From Actinomycetes bacterium (lineage in GTDB: Bacteria; Actinomycetota; Acidimicrobiia; Acidimicrobiales; RAAP-2): a DNA stretch of 64,000 bases. Each line of letters starts with the position of its first letter. The first letter of the stretch is position 1. Under the pieces are notes generated by a model. It was not told where the DNA came from. It saw only the letters and a program-made list of their open reading frames with translations, and did not search any database. A program made the position numbers and the translations under genes. The stretch lies in NCBI GenBank assembly GCA_021837305.1, contig JAKBGV010000002.1:1-64000 (forward strand), given 5' to 3'. This document shows, in pieces, positions 19,057-29,051 of this stretch.

Positions 19057-21342
19057 ATGGTGGAAAAGCCAGAAGACGCCATTACGGTGCACCAGCCCGA
19101 GTCCGTCGCGGTCGGACGAGTGGCGGTTCAAGTGTCGCTCAAACGGGCGATCAGCGAGATGGGTGTCGCGCGCGGCGCGCGCGCCTTGACGGCCATGAAC
19201 CAGGTCGGCGGCTTCGATTGCCCGAGTTGCGCCTGGCCCGACCCTCAGGCCGGACACCGTTCGCACGCCGAGTTCTGTGAGAACGGAGCGAAGGCCGTGT
19301 CCTGGGAGGCGACGCGTGATCGAGTGGGCCGCACGTTCTTCGCCGCGCACTCGATCGACGAGTTGCGCGCCCAGTCCGATCACGAGCTCGAACGGAACGG
19401 ACGGCTCACCGAGCCGATGTACCTCGCGCCCGGCGCGACGCACTACGAACCGATCTCCTGGGACGACGCGCTCGCGCTGTGCGCGGCGCGATTGAAGGCG
19501 ATGCCGTCGGCGAACCGGGCGGCCTTCTACACCAGCGGGCGCGCGAGCAACGAGGCGGCCTTCGTCTTCCAGCTGCTCGCGCGGCGCCTGGGCACGAACA
19601 ATCTGCCGGACTGCTCGAACATGTGTCACGAGTCGAGCGGCACGGCGCTCACCGAGACGATCGGCGTCGGTAAGGGGACGGTCAACCTCGACGACATCAC
19701 CGATCACGCCGACCTGATCGTCATCGTCGGTCAGAACCCCGGCACGAACCACCCGCGCATGCTGAGTGCGCTCGAGGCGGCCAAGCGTCGAGGCGCGCGC
19801 ATCGTCTCGGCGAACCCACTGCCCGAGGCCGGTCTCGTGCGCTTCAAGAACCCCCAGAAGGCGCGCGGGCTCATCGGGCGGGGAACGGCGCTGACGGATC
19901 GGTTCCTGTCGGTTCGTGTCAATGGCGACCTCGCCATGTTCGCCGGGGTCAACAAGGTGCTGTTGGAACGAGAGGAGCGCGCACCGGGAACCGTCTTCGA
20001 CCACACCTTCATCGACGCCTACTGCGACGGCTTTGAGGAGGCCTGCCAGGGGTGGCGCGAGCTCGAGTGGCCAGCGATCGAGGCGGCGAGTGGCCTGTCA
20101 CGTCGTGAGATCGAGGCCTTCGCGGGCGACGTCATGGCCGCCAAGAGCGTGATCGTCTGCTGGGCCATGGGAATCACCCAGCACCGCAATGCGGTCGCCA
20201 CCATCCGTGAGATCGTCAACTTCCTGCTACTGCGCGGCAACATCGGGCGTCCGGGTGCCGGTCCGTCGCCGATCCGTGGGCACAGCAACGTCCAGGGCGA
20301 TCGCACCATGGGCATCTGGGAGAAGATGCCGGACTCGTTCCTCGATCGGCTGCGCGACGAGTTCGGCTTCGAGCCACCTCGCGAACACGGCTTTGACACC
20401 GTGGACACAATCCGCGCTATGCGCGACGGCCGCATCGACGTGTTCATCGCGCTCGGGGGTAACTTCGTCGCCGCGACACCCGACACCGCAGTCACCGAGG
20501 CGGCGATGGCGCGGTGTCGATTGACCGTCCACGTGGCGACCAAACTCAATCGCTCGCACCTCGTCCACGGCGAGGAGGCCCTGATCCTGCCGTGCCTCGG
20601 TCGTACCGAGCGCGACCACCAGGCCAGTGGCGAGCAGTTCGTCACCGTCGAAGACTCGATGTCGATGGTGCACGAGTCCCGGGGTCGCCTCGAGCCCGGC
20701 TCGCCACACCTGCGTAGTGAGGTCTCCATCGTGACGGGTCTGGGCGAGGCGCTCTTCGGTGAGGACCTCGGCTGGCGGGCGATGGCGAGCGACTATCGCG
20801 TCATCCGTCGCCACATCGAGCACGTGGTGCCGGGCTTCGAGAACTTCGAGGAGCGCGTCGCCACCCCGGGCGGTTTCGTCTTGCCGCGCGGTCCCCACGA
20901 CTCGAGGACCTTTGACACCGCGACCGGCAACGCCCGTTTCACCCGCAACCCGCTCGACGCGATCGAGGTCCCCGAGGGCCACCTCATCCTTCAGACGGTG
21001 CGCTCGCACGATCAGTTCAATACGACCGTCTACGGACTCAACGATCGCTACCGGGGGATCGAAGGCGGACGTCGCGTCGTCTTCGTGAACGAGGCCGATC
21101 TCGCCGAACACGGATTCCACGATGGCGACCAGGTCGACATCGTCAGCGTCTACAGCGACGGCGAACGCCGTGCCAGCGCGTTTCGCGCGGTGGCCTACCC
21201 CACACCGCGCGGCTGCGCAGCCGCCTACTTCCCCGAGGCCAACGTGCTCGTCCCTCTCGACTCGACCGCCATCGGCAGCAATACGCCGACGTCGAAGTCG
21301 ATCATCGTCAGACTGGAACGCTCCGAGTTGGCCCACGCGTGA
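19057..21342 (+). CDS. molybdopterin oxidoreductase, FdhF/YdeP family
   Basis: FDCPSCAWPDPQAGHRSHAEFCENGAKAVSWEATRDRV; SNMCHESSGTALTETIGVGKGTVNLDDI; VIVGQNPGTNHPRMLSAL; RGNIGRPGAGPSPIRGHSNVQGDRTMGIWEKMP. Confidence 0.93.
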   Translation: MVEKPEDAITVHQPESVAVGRVAVQVSLKRAISEMGVARGARALTAMNQVGGFDCPSCAWPDPQAGHRSHAEFCENGAKAVSWEATRDRVGRTFFAAHSIDELRAQSDHELERNGRLTEPMYLAPGATHYEPISWDDALALCAARLKAMPSANRAAFYTSGRASNEAAFVFQLLARRLGTNNLPDCSNMCHESSGTALTETIGVGKGTVNLDDITDHADLIVIVGQNPGTNHPRMLSALEAAKRRGARIVSANPLPEAGLVRFKNPQKARGLIGRGTALTDRFLSVRVNGDLAMFAGVNKVLLEREERAPGTVFDHTFIDAYCDGFEEACQGWRELEWPAIEAASGLSRREIEAFAGDVMAAKSVIVCWAMGITQHRNAVATIREIVNFLLLRGNIGRPGAGPSPIRGHSNVQGDRTMGIWEKMPDSFLDRLRDEFGFEPPREHGFDTVDTIRAMRDGRIDVFIALGGNFVAATPDTAVTEAAMARCRLTVHVATKLNRSHLVHGEEALILPCLGRTERDHQASGEQFVTVEDSMSMVHESRGRLEPGSPHLRSEVSIVTGLGEALFGEDLGWRAMASDYRVIRRHIEHVVPGFENFEERVATPGGFVLPRGPHDSRTFDTATGNARFTRNPLDAIEVPEGHLILQTVRSHDQFNTTVYGLNDRYRGIEGGRRVVFVNEADLAEHGFHDGDQVDIVSVYSDGERRASAFRAVAYPTPRGCAAAYFPEANVLVPLDSTAIGSNTPTSKSIIVRLERSELAHA

Positions 21343-21363
21343 CCGGAATCCCGGGTCGGTGGG

Positions 21364-22200
21364 TCAGGCGGGTTCGCTGATGACGCGCTCGGCACCGGCG
21401 TAGACGACCATCGAGTCGCCACGCAGGAACCCCACGAGCGTGAGTCGCGTCTCGCGCGCGAGGTCCACGGCGAGCGAGGACGGGGCCGATATCGCACAGA
21501 GCATGGGGATGCCCGCCATCACTGCCTTCTGGACGAGTTCGAACGAGGCACGGCCGGAGACGAGCAGGATCGCGTCGGTGAGCGGGAGCCGTCCGTCGCG
21601 CAGGGCCCAGCCGACCACCTTGTCGACGGCGTTGTGGCGTCCGACATCCTCGCGCACGACGACCAGGTCACCAGTCGGCGTGAAGAGTGCGGCCGCGTGC
21701 AGCCCACCAGTGCGCTCGAAGACGCTCTGGGCCGACCGCAGCCGGTCGGGGAGTGACGCCAGGGTGGCGCTCGAGACGCTCAGCGTCTCGTCGGGTGCTG
21801 CGAAGTGTGAGCGTGTTCGAACGGCGTCGATGGAAGCCTTGCCGCACAGGCCGCACGAGCTCGTCGTGAAGAAAGCGCGCGCCGCGTCCGCGCTCGGAGG
21901 CGCCACGTCACTGGCGAGCTTGAGATCGAGCACGTTGAACTGGTTGACCCCGTTCTCATCCTCGCCCGCGCAGTAGCGCATCGCGAGAAGGTCGCGGTTC
22001 TGGGTGATCACGCCTTCGCTGACGAGGAACCCCGCCGCGAGATCGAAATCGGCGCCCGGCGTGCGCATCGTGACCGCCAGGGATCGACCGTTGACGCGAA
22101 GTTCGAGCGGCTCCTCTCCGGCGAGGGTGTCTCGACGCGGGCTCGGCGCGACACCCACCGTCATGCGGATCACGTCTCGTTCTGGCGACACTCGACTCAC
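21364..22200 (-). CDS. fdhD: formate dehydrogenase accessory sulfurtransferase FdhD
   Basis: TTSSCGLCGKASIDAVRTRS; GGLHAAALFTPTGDLVVVREDVGRHNAVDKVVGWAL. Confidence 0.95.
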   Translation of the reverse strand: MSRVSPERDVIRMTVGVAPSPRRDTLAGEEPLELRVNGRSLAVTMRTPGADFDLAAGFLVSEGVITQNRDLLAMRYCAGEDENGVNQFNVLDLKLASDVAPPSADAARAFFTTSSCGLCGKASIDAVRTRSHFAAPDETLSVSSATLASLPDRLRSAQSVFERTGGLHAAALFTPTGDLVVVREDVGRHNAVDKVVGWALRDGRLPLTDAILLVSGRASFELVQKAVMAGIPMLCAISAPSSLAVDLARETRLTLVGFLRGDSMVVYAGAERVISEPA

Positions 22201-22322
22201 GCAACCCCCCCGATCGTCGCGGCGATGGCGAACTCGACCCCGCTCACGTCGATCCTACCGAGCCACCCTCTCGATTCGTCACGGTCCCCGCGATGGTCAG
22301 GGGCCGTGACTACGATCGAAAC

Positions 22323-22547
22323 GTGAGTGCACCGACGCAGCATTGGCTCGATCAGTTCGGCGCCGCTCTCGGGGTCGAGCCGCCGAGCGACGCTGAGCGT
22401 GAGGCGATTCTGGCGCTCGCAGGCACCGCGGCGCACGCCTCGGAGCGAACGGCGGCGCCCATCGCTTGCTGGATGGCGGCGGCCGCCGGACTTAATGTCT
22501 TTGAAGCGCTCGAGATCGCTCGTGAGGTCACACCGCCGACGCCGTGA
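22323..22547 (+). CDS. DUF6457 domain protein (small, Moco-locus associated)
   Basis: THWLDQFG-type sequence: APTQHWLDQFGAALGVEPPSDAEREAILALAGTAAHASERTAAPIACWMAAAAGL. Confidence 0.8.
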   Translation: MSAPTQHWLDQFGAALGVEPPSDAEREAILALAGTAAHASERTAAPIACWMAAAAGLNVFEALEIAREVTPPTP

Positions 22548-22561
22548 ACCGCCCGCCGACA

Positions 22562-23158
22562 CTACCGGCCGGTATCGGTGAGGCCGTAGCGCACGAGGTC
22601 TTCGGGCGTGTCGACATCGGCGAACGTGCGAGACGAGGCGACGTGGCGCCAGGCTGACTCGCCGAGCAGGGTCACGTCGTCACCGTCGGTGACGTGGTGC
22701 AGTGAGCGTTCACCGGATTCGTAGCGTCGCTGCGCCTCATCGAGGTCGCGAACCCCCCACCGGGCGAGCAGTGGCTGGGCGCGGCCGTCGACGACGGGCA
22801 TGACCGTACCCGAGGCGTCGTACTCGGCGAGGAAGGTGAGTAGCGACTCGTCGACGAACGGCAGGTCGCAGGCGATGACGAGGGCCGCACCGCGATGGCC
22901 GTTCGCTCGCAGCAGTCGGTTCCCGGCGACGATCGCGGCGAGGGGACCGGCGCCGACGGGGTCCTCACGCGTCGCGACGAGTCCTGAGTGACCAGGTCCA
23001 ACCTCGTAGGCACGCGTGACCACCCGCGCGAGCAGCGCGGCGTTGCGGCGCGCGAGTGTCGTGCCGTCGATGACGATGCGCGACTTGTCGCGTCCCATGC
23101 GCCGACTCGCGCCTCCGGTGAGCAAGAGCGCCGCGACCTGCGTGGATGGTGTCGCCAC
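22562..23158 (-). CDS. mobA: molybdenum cofactor guanylyltransferase MobA
   Basis: LLLTGGASRRMGRDKSRIVIDGTTLARR...LVIACDLPFVDE. Confidence 0.93.
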   Translation of the reverse strand: MATPSTQVAALLLTGGASRRMGRDKSRIVIDGTTLARRNAALLARVVTRAYEVGPGHSGLVATREDPVGAGPLAAIVAGNRLLRANGHRGAALVIACDLPFVDESLLTFLAEYDASGTVMPVVDGRAQPLLARWGVRDLDEAQRRYESGERSLHHVTDGDDVTLLGESAWRHVASSRTFADVDTPEDLVRYGLTDTGR

Positions 23159-23299
23159 GTTGTCAGCGTACAAAGGGCGACGAGTGGGCGTTTCACTCGT
23201 GTTGCGGCTGGGTTGCGGATGCGGGTACACGCGACGTGACCCCATGGCCGGCTCGTTCGCATCGACCACGAACAGTGGATAGCGTCGAGGACGACTCTT

Positions 23300-24496
23300 A
23301 TGAACCACGTGCGCCCCTTGTCCGGTCTCAGCTTGGAGCAGTTGCAACAGCGAACGAGTGAGAAGTGGCGCCACTATCCCTCGGACGTCTTGCCCCTTTG
23401 GGTCGCCGAGATGGACGTGGCGCTGGCCGAGCCCGTCGAACGGGCCCTGGTCGACGCCGTTCGTCACGGCGACCTGGGTTACCCGATCGCTGACCGGTAC
23501 GTGGCGTCGCTCTCCTCCTTCGCCGTGCGCCACTGGGGCTGGACGGGGATCGACCCTTCGCGTTCCCGGCCGGTTGCGAACGTCATGAGCGGGGTCGCGG
23601 CAGCGATCAGCGTGCTGAGCGAGCCAGGTGACTGCATCGTGGTCAACTGCCCTGTCTATCCACCCTTCTTCTCGTTCACCGAGCACAGCGGCCGCGTCGT
23701 GGAAGAGGCCCCACTCGGCGCGGATGGGCACCTCGACTTCGCGCTCCTCGAGGGTGCCTTCGAGCGGGCGAGCACGAAGTCCCGACGCCCCGTCTATCTG
23801 CTCTGCAGCCCGCACAACCCAACGGGCACGGTGCATTCGCGCGACGAGCTGGTGCACGTGCTTAACCTGGCGGACCGATACGGGATGCGCGTGATTTCCG
23901 ATGAGATTCACGCGCCGCTCGTGCTACGCGGTGCGTTCACGCCGCTACTGAGCCTCGCCGGCGCTGAGCGACACGTCGCGGTGCTCTCGGGATCCAAGGC
24001 GTTCAACCTCGCCGGCGCGCCCGCCGCCGTCCTCGTCGTCGGCACCGACGGTACTGACGTGATCGAGGCTCTGGAGCAGCGAGTGGTACCCGGACCCAGC
24101 CACCTGGGCGTAATCGCCCAGAGCGCGGCATTCGACGAGACCGACGCGTGGCTTGAGGACTTGCTCGTCGACTTGCGTGCGCGTCAGACGCTCCTCGTCG
24201 ATCTCGTGGCCGACCACCTGCCGGTGGCCCGCTACCGGCCCGGCGATGCCACGTATCTCGCCTGGCTTGACGTGGGCGGTCTCGGCCTGCCCCAGGGCGG
24301 CGAGAGGTCGCGAGGACAGATGACAAGCATCACGGGGCCGGCCGCATACTTTCTTGAGCACGCGCGCGTCGCGTTGAGCGACGGCGCTGCCTTCGGCACC
24401 GGTGGAGTGGACCATGTGCGACTCAATTTCGCGACGACTGAGGCCATCTTGCGCGAAGGACTCGAACGCCTGGGTGGGCACTGGCCACGCGCGTGA
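23300..24496 (+). CDS. MalY/PatB-type PLP aminotransferase / cystathionine beta-lyase
   Basis: RHYPSDVLPLWVAEMDVALAEPVERAL...LLCSPHNPTGTVHSRDEL...VISDEIHAPL...SGSKAFNLAG. Confidence 0.93.
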   Translation: MNHVRPLSGLSLEQLQQRTSEKWRHYPSDVLPLWVAEMDVALAEPVERALVDAVRHGDLGYPIADRYVASLSSFAVRHWGWTGIDPSRSRPVANVMSGVAAAISVLSEPGDCIVVNCPVYPPFFSFTEHSGRVVEEAPLGADGHLDFALLEGAFERASTKSRRPVYLLCSPHNPTGTVHSRDELVHVLNLADRYGMRVISDEIHAPLVLRGAFTPLLSLAGAERHVAVLSGSKAFNLAGAPAAVLVVGTDGTDVIEALEQRVVPGPSHLGVIAQSAAFDETDAWLEDLLVDLRARQTLLVDLVADHLPVARYRPGDATYLAWLDVGGLGLPQGGERSRGQMTSITGPAAYFLEHARVALSDGAAFGTGGVDHVRLNFATTEAILREGLERLGGHWPRA

Positions 24497-24686
24497 ACGG
24501 TTCACCTCTAGCGGACCTCGGGTAAACGGTGAGCGCTGCGAAGTGCCCGAGCAGTGTCACCCGCGTCGAGTGTGACCCGCCGTGTTGTTCGGGGATTCGT
24601 CTCAGCGCGAGCCGACAGGTTGTGGGCCTTCACCCCTAGGGTCACTGGTGGAGCGAAACACGGTATCGCTGATCGGGGGGTCAACG

Positions 24687-25169
24687 GTGGTTACTGGCGA
24701 CGTCATCCACGGCACCTTCACCATCGAGCGTGCGTTTCGAGTACCGCCGTCACAGGTCTTCGCCGCATTCGCATCGGTGGAGGCGAAGAACGTCTGGGGC
24801 GACACGGGAAACCTTGAGACGTCGGTCGGTGCCGAGCAGCCGGTATTCGATTTCCGCGTCGGTGGCCATGAGACCTTCGACGTCGTGATGGACGGTGTCA
24901 CGTTCCGCTACGACGCGCGGTACTATGACATCGTCGTGGATCGACGTCTCGTCTACGCCTACGAGATGTACGCCGACGGCACCCGCATCTCGGTGTCGTT
25001 GACCACAATCGATTTCGCACCAAAGGACGCGGGCACCACGCTGACCTACACCGAGCAGGGCGTCTTTCTCGATGGCTTCGACGGCGACGACGCGCCTCGC
25101 CTGCGCGGGGACGGCACGACGGAGATGCTTGACAACCTGGTGGACTTCCTCGCCCCGGAGGCATCGTGA
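24687..25169 (+). CDS. SRPBCC (START/AHSA1-like) domain protein
   Basis: FTIERAFRVPPSQVFAAFASVEAKNVWGD...ISVSLTTIDFAPKDAGTTLTYTEQGVFLDGFDGDD. Confidence 0.85.
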   Translation: MVTGDVIHGTFTIERAFRVPPSQVFAAFASVEAKNVWGDTGNLETSVGAEQPVFDFRVGGHETFDVVMDGVTFRYDARYYDIVVDRRLVYAYEMYADGTRISVSLTTIDFAPKDAGTTLTYTEQGVFLDGFDGDDAPRLRGDGTTEMLDNLVDFLAPEAS

Positions 25170-25271
25170 TGGCGTTCACACCCTTCGGTACGCGGGCAGT
25201 GGTGGCGCTCAGGATCCCCACTGGCTCGACCACAACATCGCGATTGTGACGGTGTGCCAGGTGGGACCACG

Positions 25272-25859
25272 ATGACGTTCACGATCCGTTCGTTGAGCGC
25301 TGAGACCTGGGACGCGTTCGCGGAGCTCGTCGAGCGTAACAACGGCATATACGGCGGTTGCTGGTGCATCTCGTACCACCCGGAGTGTGGCCAACGGCAC
25401 CTCAACTACCGCGACGTGAAGCAGGAGCGGGTCAGCACGGGGCGGGCCCACGCCGCGCTCGTGGTCGATTCGAACGGCCTGGCCCAGGGCTGGTGCCAGT
25501 TCGGCAACCCCGACGAGCTCTCAAACATCAAGCACAAGCGCGCGTACGACAAGGATCCGCCGCCCGTACCCGACTGGCGGATCACCTGCATCTTCGTCGA
25601 TAAGGGTCATCGCGGGCGCGGCATCGCGCGTCTCGCGCTAGATGGTGCACTGCACGAAATCGCTCGCGCGGGCGGAGGCCTGGTCGAGGCGATCTCGGAG
25701 GTCACCGTCGGGCGGGCGGCGCAGGGTCGCTTCTTATTCAGCGCCACGGTTGAGCTGTTGGACGAATTCGGGTTCCAACGCGTTCGCCAGGTCGGCAAGC
25801 ACGCGTGGATCGTGAGTCGGGAGGTCGAGCCGATCACCGGGGACGATGGACGTCGATGA
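25272..25859 (+). CDS. GNAT family N-acetyltransferase
   Basis: WRITCIFVDKGHRGRGIARLALDGALHEIARAGGGLVEA. Confidence 0.8.
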   Translation: MTFTIRSLSAETWDAFAELVERNNGIYGGCWCISYHPECGQRHLNYRDVKQERVSTGRAHAALVVDSNGLAQGWCQFGNPDELSNIKHKRAYDKDPPPVPDWRITCIFVDKGHRGRGIARLALDGALHEIARAGGGLVEAISEVTVGRAAQGRFLFSATVELLDEFGFQRVRQVGKHAWIVSREVEPITGDDGRR

Positions 25860-25996
25860 ACGGCGTGCACTAACTCTTCAACAACCGCTGTAGCGGCCTC
25901 GTTCGCTACCCGGTGTGGTGCTGACTCCACGAGACCCGTGACGCGACGAGTTCACCCGCGGCAGCGCGCGACGGACCTCGCGGTATCGTCTCGGAC

Positions 25997-27010
25997 ATGT
26001 CGCGCGCCCTCATTCTCGGTGGCACCGGCGCCATTGGACGGGCGACCGCATCGCGCCTTCTGGAAGCGGGATGGGACGTGCACGTCACGGGACGCGATTC
26101 CCGGCACGTGCCCGTCGAGATCGTCGACCGGGGCGGGATCTTCATCACCGCGGATCGTGAAGACCCCGTCGCACTGGCTGCGGTGATGGGAACGGGAGCC
26201 GACCTGCTGGTCGACTGCCTCTGTTACACCGCGTCCCACGCCACCGCGCTGCTTGAACTCGCGCGCGACGCGACTGCGACGGTCATGATCTCGAGCAAGG
26301 CGGTCTACGCCGACGACTCGGGCAACCACACCAACGCAACGATTGCGCCGCACTTCGCCGGTCCGATCGTTGAGACGCAGGCGACGGTTGAGGCGCGCGA
26401 CGTCGACTACCGGACGCGCGACGGTTATCCCGCGTGCAAAGTCGCCGCCGAACGGGTGCTGCTCGACAGCGCTCTGCCCGTGACGGTGATCCGACCGTCC
26501 AAGATCCACGGCGTGGGAGCGGCGCCACCGCGAGAGTGGGTCTTCGTGAAGCGGGTACTCGACCGTCGTTCCACAGCCTTCTTCGCGAACCGGGGCGTGT
26601 CGGTCGACCACACGACAGCGGCGCTGAACCTCGCGGCGCTGATCGAGGTAATCGCCGCTCGCCCCGGATCACGGATCCTCAACTGCGGTGATCCGACGGC
26701 GCCGAGCACACTCGAAATATCCCGCGTGATCAGAGAGTACTTCGGTCACGTCTGGCGAGAGGTCCTCCTCGAGGGCGACACAGAACTCGGTCACTACCTT
26801 TGGGAGGCTCCCACTCCGCTGGTGCTCGACATGAACGCTGCCCGTGAACTCGGGTATACGGCGGTCGGTACCTACGAAGAGACGGTCACGGCCGAAGTCG
26901 AGTGGTTGTTGTCCCTCGCGACTCGCGGTGACGATGGCTTCGAACTCCCGGGCGTCGATGGACCGCTCGTTGACTACGCCGCGGAGGATCGGTTCCTCGC
27001 ACGCCGTTGA
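25997..27010 (+). CDS. NAD(P)-dependent epimerase/reductase
   Basis: MSRALILGGTGAIGRATASRLLEAGWDVHVTGRD (Rossmann GGTGxIG). Confidence 0.88.
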   Translation: MSRALILGGTGAIGRATASRLLEAGWDVHVTGRDSRHVPVEIVDRGGIFITADREDPVALAAVMGTGADLLVDCLCYTASHATALLELARDATATVMISSKAVYADDSGNHTNATIAPHFAGPIVETQATVEARDVDYRTRDGYPACKVAAERVLLDSALPVTVIRPSKIHGVGAAPPREWVFVKRVLDRRSTAFFANRGVSVDHTTAALNLAALIEVIAARPGSRILNCGDPTAPSTLEISRVIREYFGHVWREVLLEGDTELGHYLWEAPTPLVLDMNAARELGYTAVGTYEETVTAEVEWLLSLATRGDDGFELPGVDGPLVDYAAEDRFLARR

Positions 27011-27161
27011 TAGTCGACTGTGCGCGAACACGGTGCGAGGTACCGGTCAGCTCGGACGAGGCGCGAACGAGGCGTTCGTCAGTCGCCGCGCCGAATTCGT
27101 CAACGCAGCGGAGCCCGTCGACTCTCGTCGTGGCCGCGGCTGCAGGATACGGAAAGCTCGT

Positions 27162-27704
27162 CTACTCGGGGGCGTCTTCGCCCACCAGTCCATCGATCGA
27201 CTCACGAATGAGATCGGCGTGTCCCGTGTGGCGGGCGTACTCCTCGATGAGGTCGATGAGAACGCGGCGAAGGTTCGGCGTCTCGGTCCACGTCGTAATC
27301 GCGAGTGGTTGATCGAGTCCGGACGCGGCGAGCGTTTCGGTGACCGCGGCCTCGGAGCGAGCGACGACCTCCAGCCAGAGGGATCGGAGCACTTCGGGGG
27401 AGTCGTCGGCCGCCGACGTCCACTCCCAGTCTTCGTGTTCGGCCACTGGCGACCAAACCGCCGGGTACTCGCGGCCCAACAGCTGGTGCGTGAAGTAATG
27501 GTCCTCGACGAGGGCCAGATGCTTGACCAGGCCACCGAGGGTCACGGCGGAGGGGCCTAACGTCTGGCGCATGGCTGACGCGTCGAGACCACCGGTCTTC
27601 CAAGCGAAGGTGCGGCGATTACGGTGCAGGGCACCCAAGAGCGCCTCGATCTCGTTTGGGGCGGCGGGGAACGGCCGCGGTGCCAAGTCGCTCGGCTGAC
27701 TCAC
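27162..27704 (-). CDS. DinB/DUF664 family protein
   Basis: TLGGLVKHLALVEDHYFTHQLLGREY...LIEEYARHTGHADLIRESIDGLVGE. Confidence 0.9.
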   Translation of the reverse strand: MSQPSDLAPRPFPAAPNEIEALLGALHRNRRTFAWKTGGLDASAMRQTLGPSAVTLGGLVKHLALVEDHYFTHQLLGREYPAVWSPVAEHEDWEWTSAADDSPEVLRSLWLEVVARSEAAVTETLAASGLDQPLAITTWTETPNLRRVLIDLIEEYARHTGHADLIRESIDGLVGEDAPE

Positions 27705-27779
27705 GCCCCGAGTGTACGACGATGGTCGCGTGTCGACAACGGGGATGGCCCGGCTGTCGCGGTTATGACGGGCCCCCCT

Positions 27780-27798
27780 CTACTCCTGGGGTGAGATG
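27780..27798 (+). repeat. left terminal inverted repeat
   Basis: CTACTCCTGGGGTGAGATG, 19/19 complementary to 29595-29613. Confidence 0.9.
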
Positions 27799-27890
27799 GC
27801 GAGCATGTTTCCTGCACACCACCTGCGAAGGGAATAGCCACGTCCGACTCACCGGTTTGTCCACTTCAGGGCCACGAGCGGTATCGAATC

Positions 27891-29051
27891 GTGCGCGATG
27901 GAATCCAACACAGCGACCAGCGTCCGCGCCAGCCGTGGCGCTGCTCCGCACCAGACGGGACCTTTCATCGGTTCCTCGGGGCGTTGAGTGTCACGCGGGT
28001 AAAGGACGGTGTGTGTCCGACCTGCGAACGACATCACGGACCCGCGGAGGGTCCATCAACCCCTTGGCGGCACGACTACCTGGTGCGTGAGGTAGTGATG
28101 GCACTCGTCGCCATCGGGGGCGGCGACTCCTACACCGACGTGGCGGAGCGCGTGAAGGCTCAGGCGTGGGGTGAGAAGCGCCAATGGCATCGTAAGCCCA
28201 GCACCAACATCAACGGTGGTCTGGTGGCGGACCGGTTGCAGCAGTACGATCCCGTTGTGGCCGAGGCACACGCCGAAACCGAATGGCCCGACACCCTGGT
28301 ACTGGACTCCACCGAGTTCCAGTACACGGACTCGTGGACCGACACCAAATCCAGGCTGTTCTGTGTCCTATTCGCGTACGGCTATCCGAGTGACGGAACG
28401 CAACCCCGGCTGTGGAAAGGTCGCATCGAGTCCGAGCGACACCGGACAGCAATGGGCGGACTTCCTCGCCACCTTGCTGGGCAAGGCTCGAGTAGGCATC
28501 AGCGGCGACGACAGCAACATCAAGTCCGGGGTCCGTATGCACTGGTCGCGCGGTCGTCCCGTTCACTTCCACTCTTGCGAGCACCACCTCTACCGGAGAT
28601 CTCGCACGGCGATGGATGCGGACAAAGTGGAAGCGGCAGCCCCCTGCACGAAGCCCTCAACCACTCATTCCACAACCCCGAGGAGTGGGAGGCTCTGCGA
28701 GACAAGGTTCGAGAGTTGGGTTCACCAGCACTGCAAAGGTGGATGCGTGGCAAGAGCCGGATGATGGCGACGCAATTGTCTCGCCGCGGCGAGATCGGCG
28801 TGTACTCCAACGGCGCCATCGAGGCCCCTATCCGGACGGTTCGCCAGGGGATCGAGCGTCGCGCGTGGTGCTTCCGGAACCGTGCTCGAATGGACCTGTC
28901 GTTGGAAATGATGCGGCTCCGGCTGAACAAGGTGGACTCGGCCGATGCTTACAGTGGGCTCATCCGCGACCACCTCACGGTGACGAAGGGGATGCCGCTG
29001 AGCAAGCGCAAGCAGTGGGACCGTCGGGGTACTTCGTCACTTCGGCGTTAG
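27891..29051 (+). pseudogene. DDE-type transposase with two compensating frameshifts
   Basis: WPDTLVLDSTEFQYTDSWTDTKSRLFCVLFAYGY...GRRGEIGVYSNGAIEAPIRTVRQGIERRAWCFRNRARMDLSLEMMRLRLN; the middle continues in the alternative frame (SPSDTGQQWADFLATLLGKARVGISGDDSNIKSGVRMHWSRGRPVHFHSCEHHLY...) and returns at the C5 run 28640-28644. Confidence 0.75.

Noticed and set aside
18625-20004. 459-aa minus-strand ORF
   Set aside because: Spans the moeA 5' end in the wrong frame and is antisense to the FdhF/YdeP gene; shadow ORF.
20227-21336. 369-aa minus-strand ORF
   Set aside because: Antisense shadow of the molybdopterin oxidoreductase.
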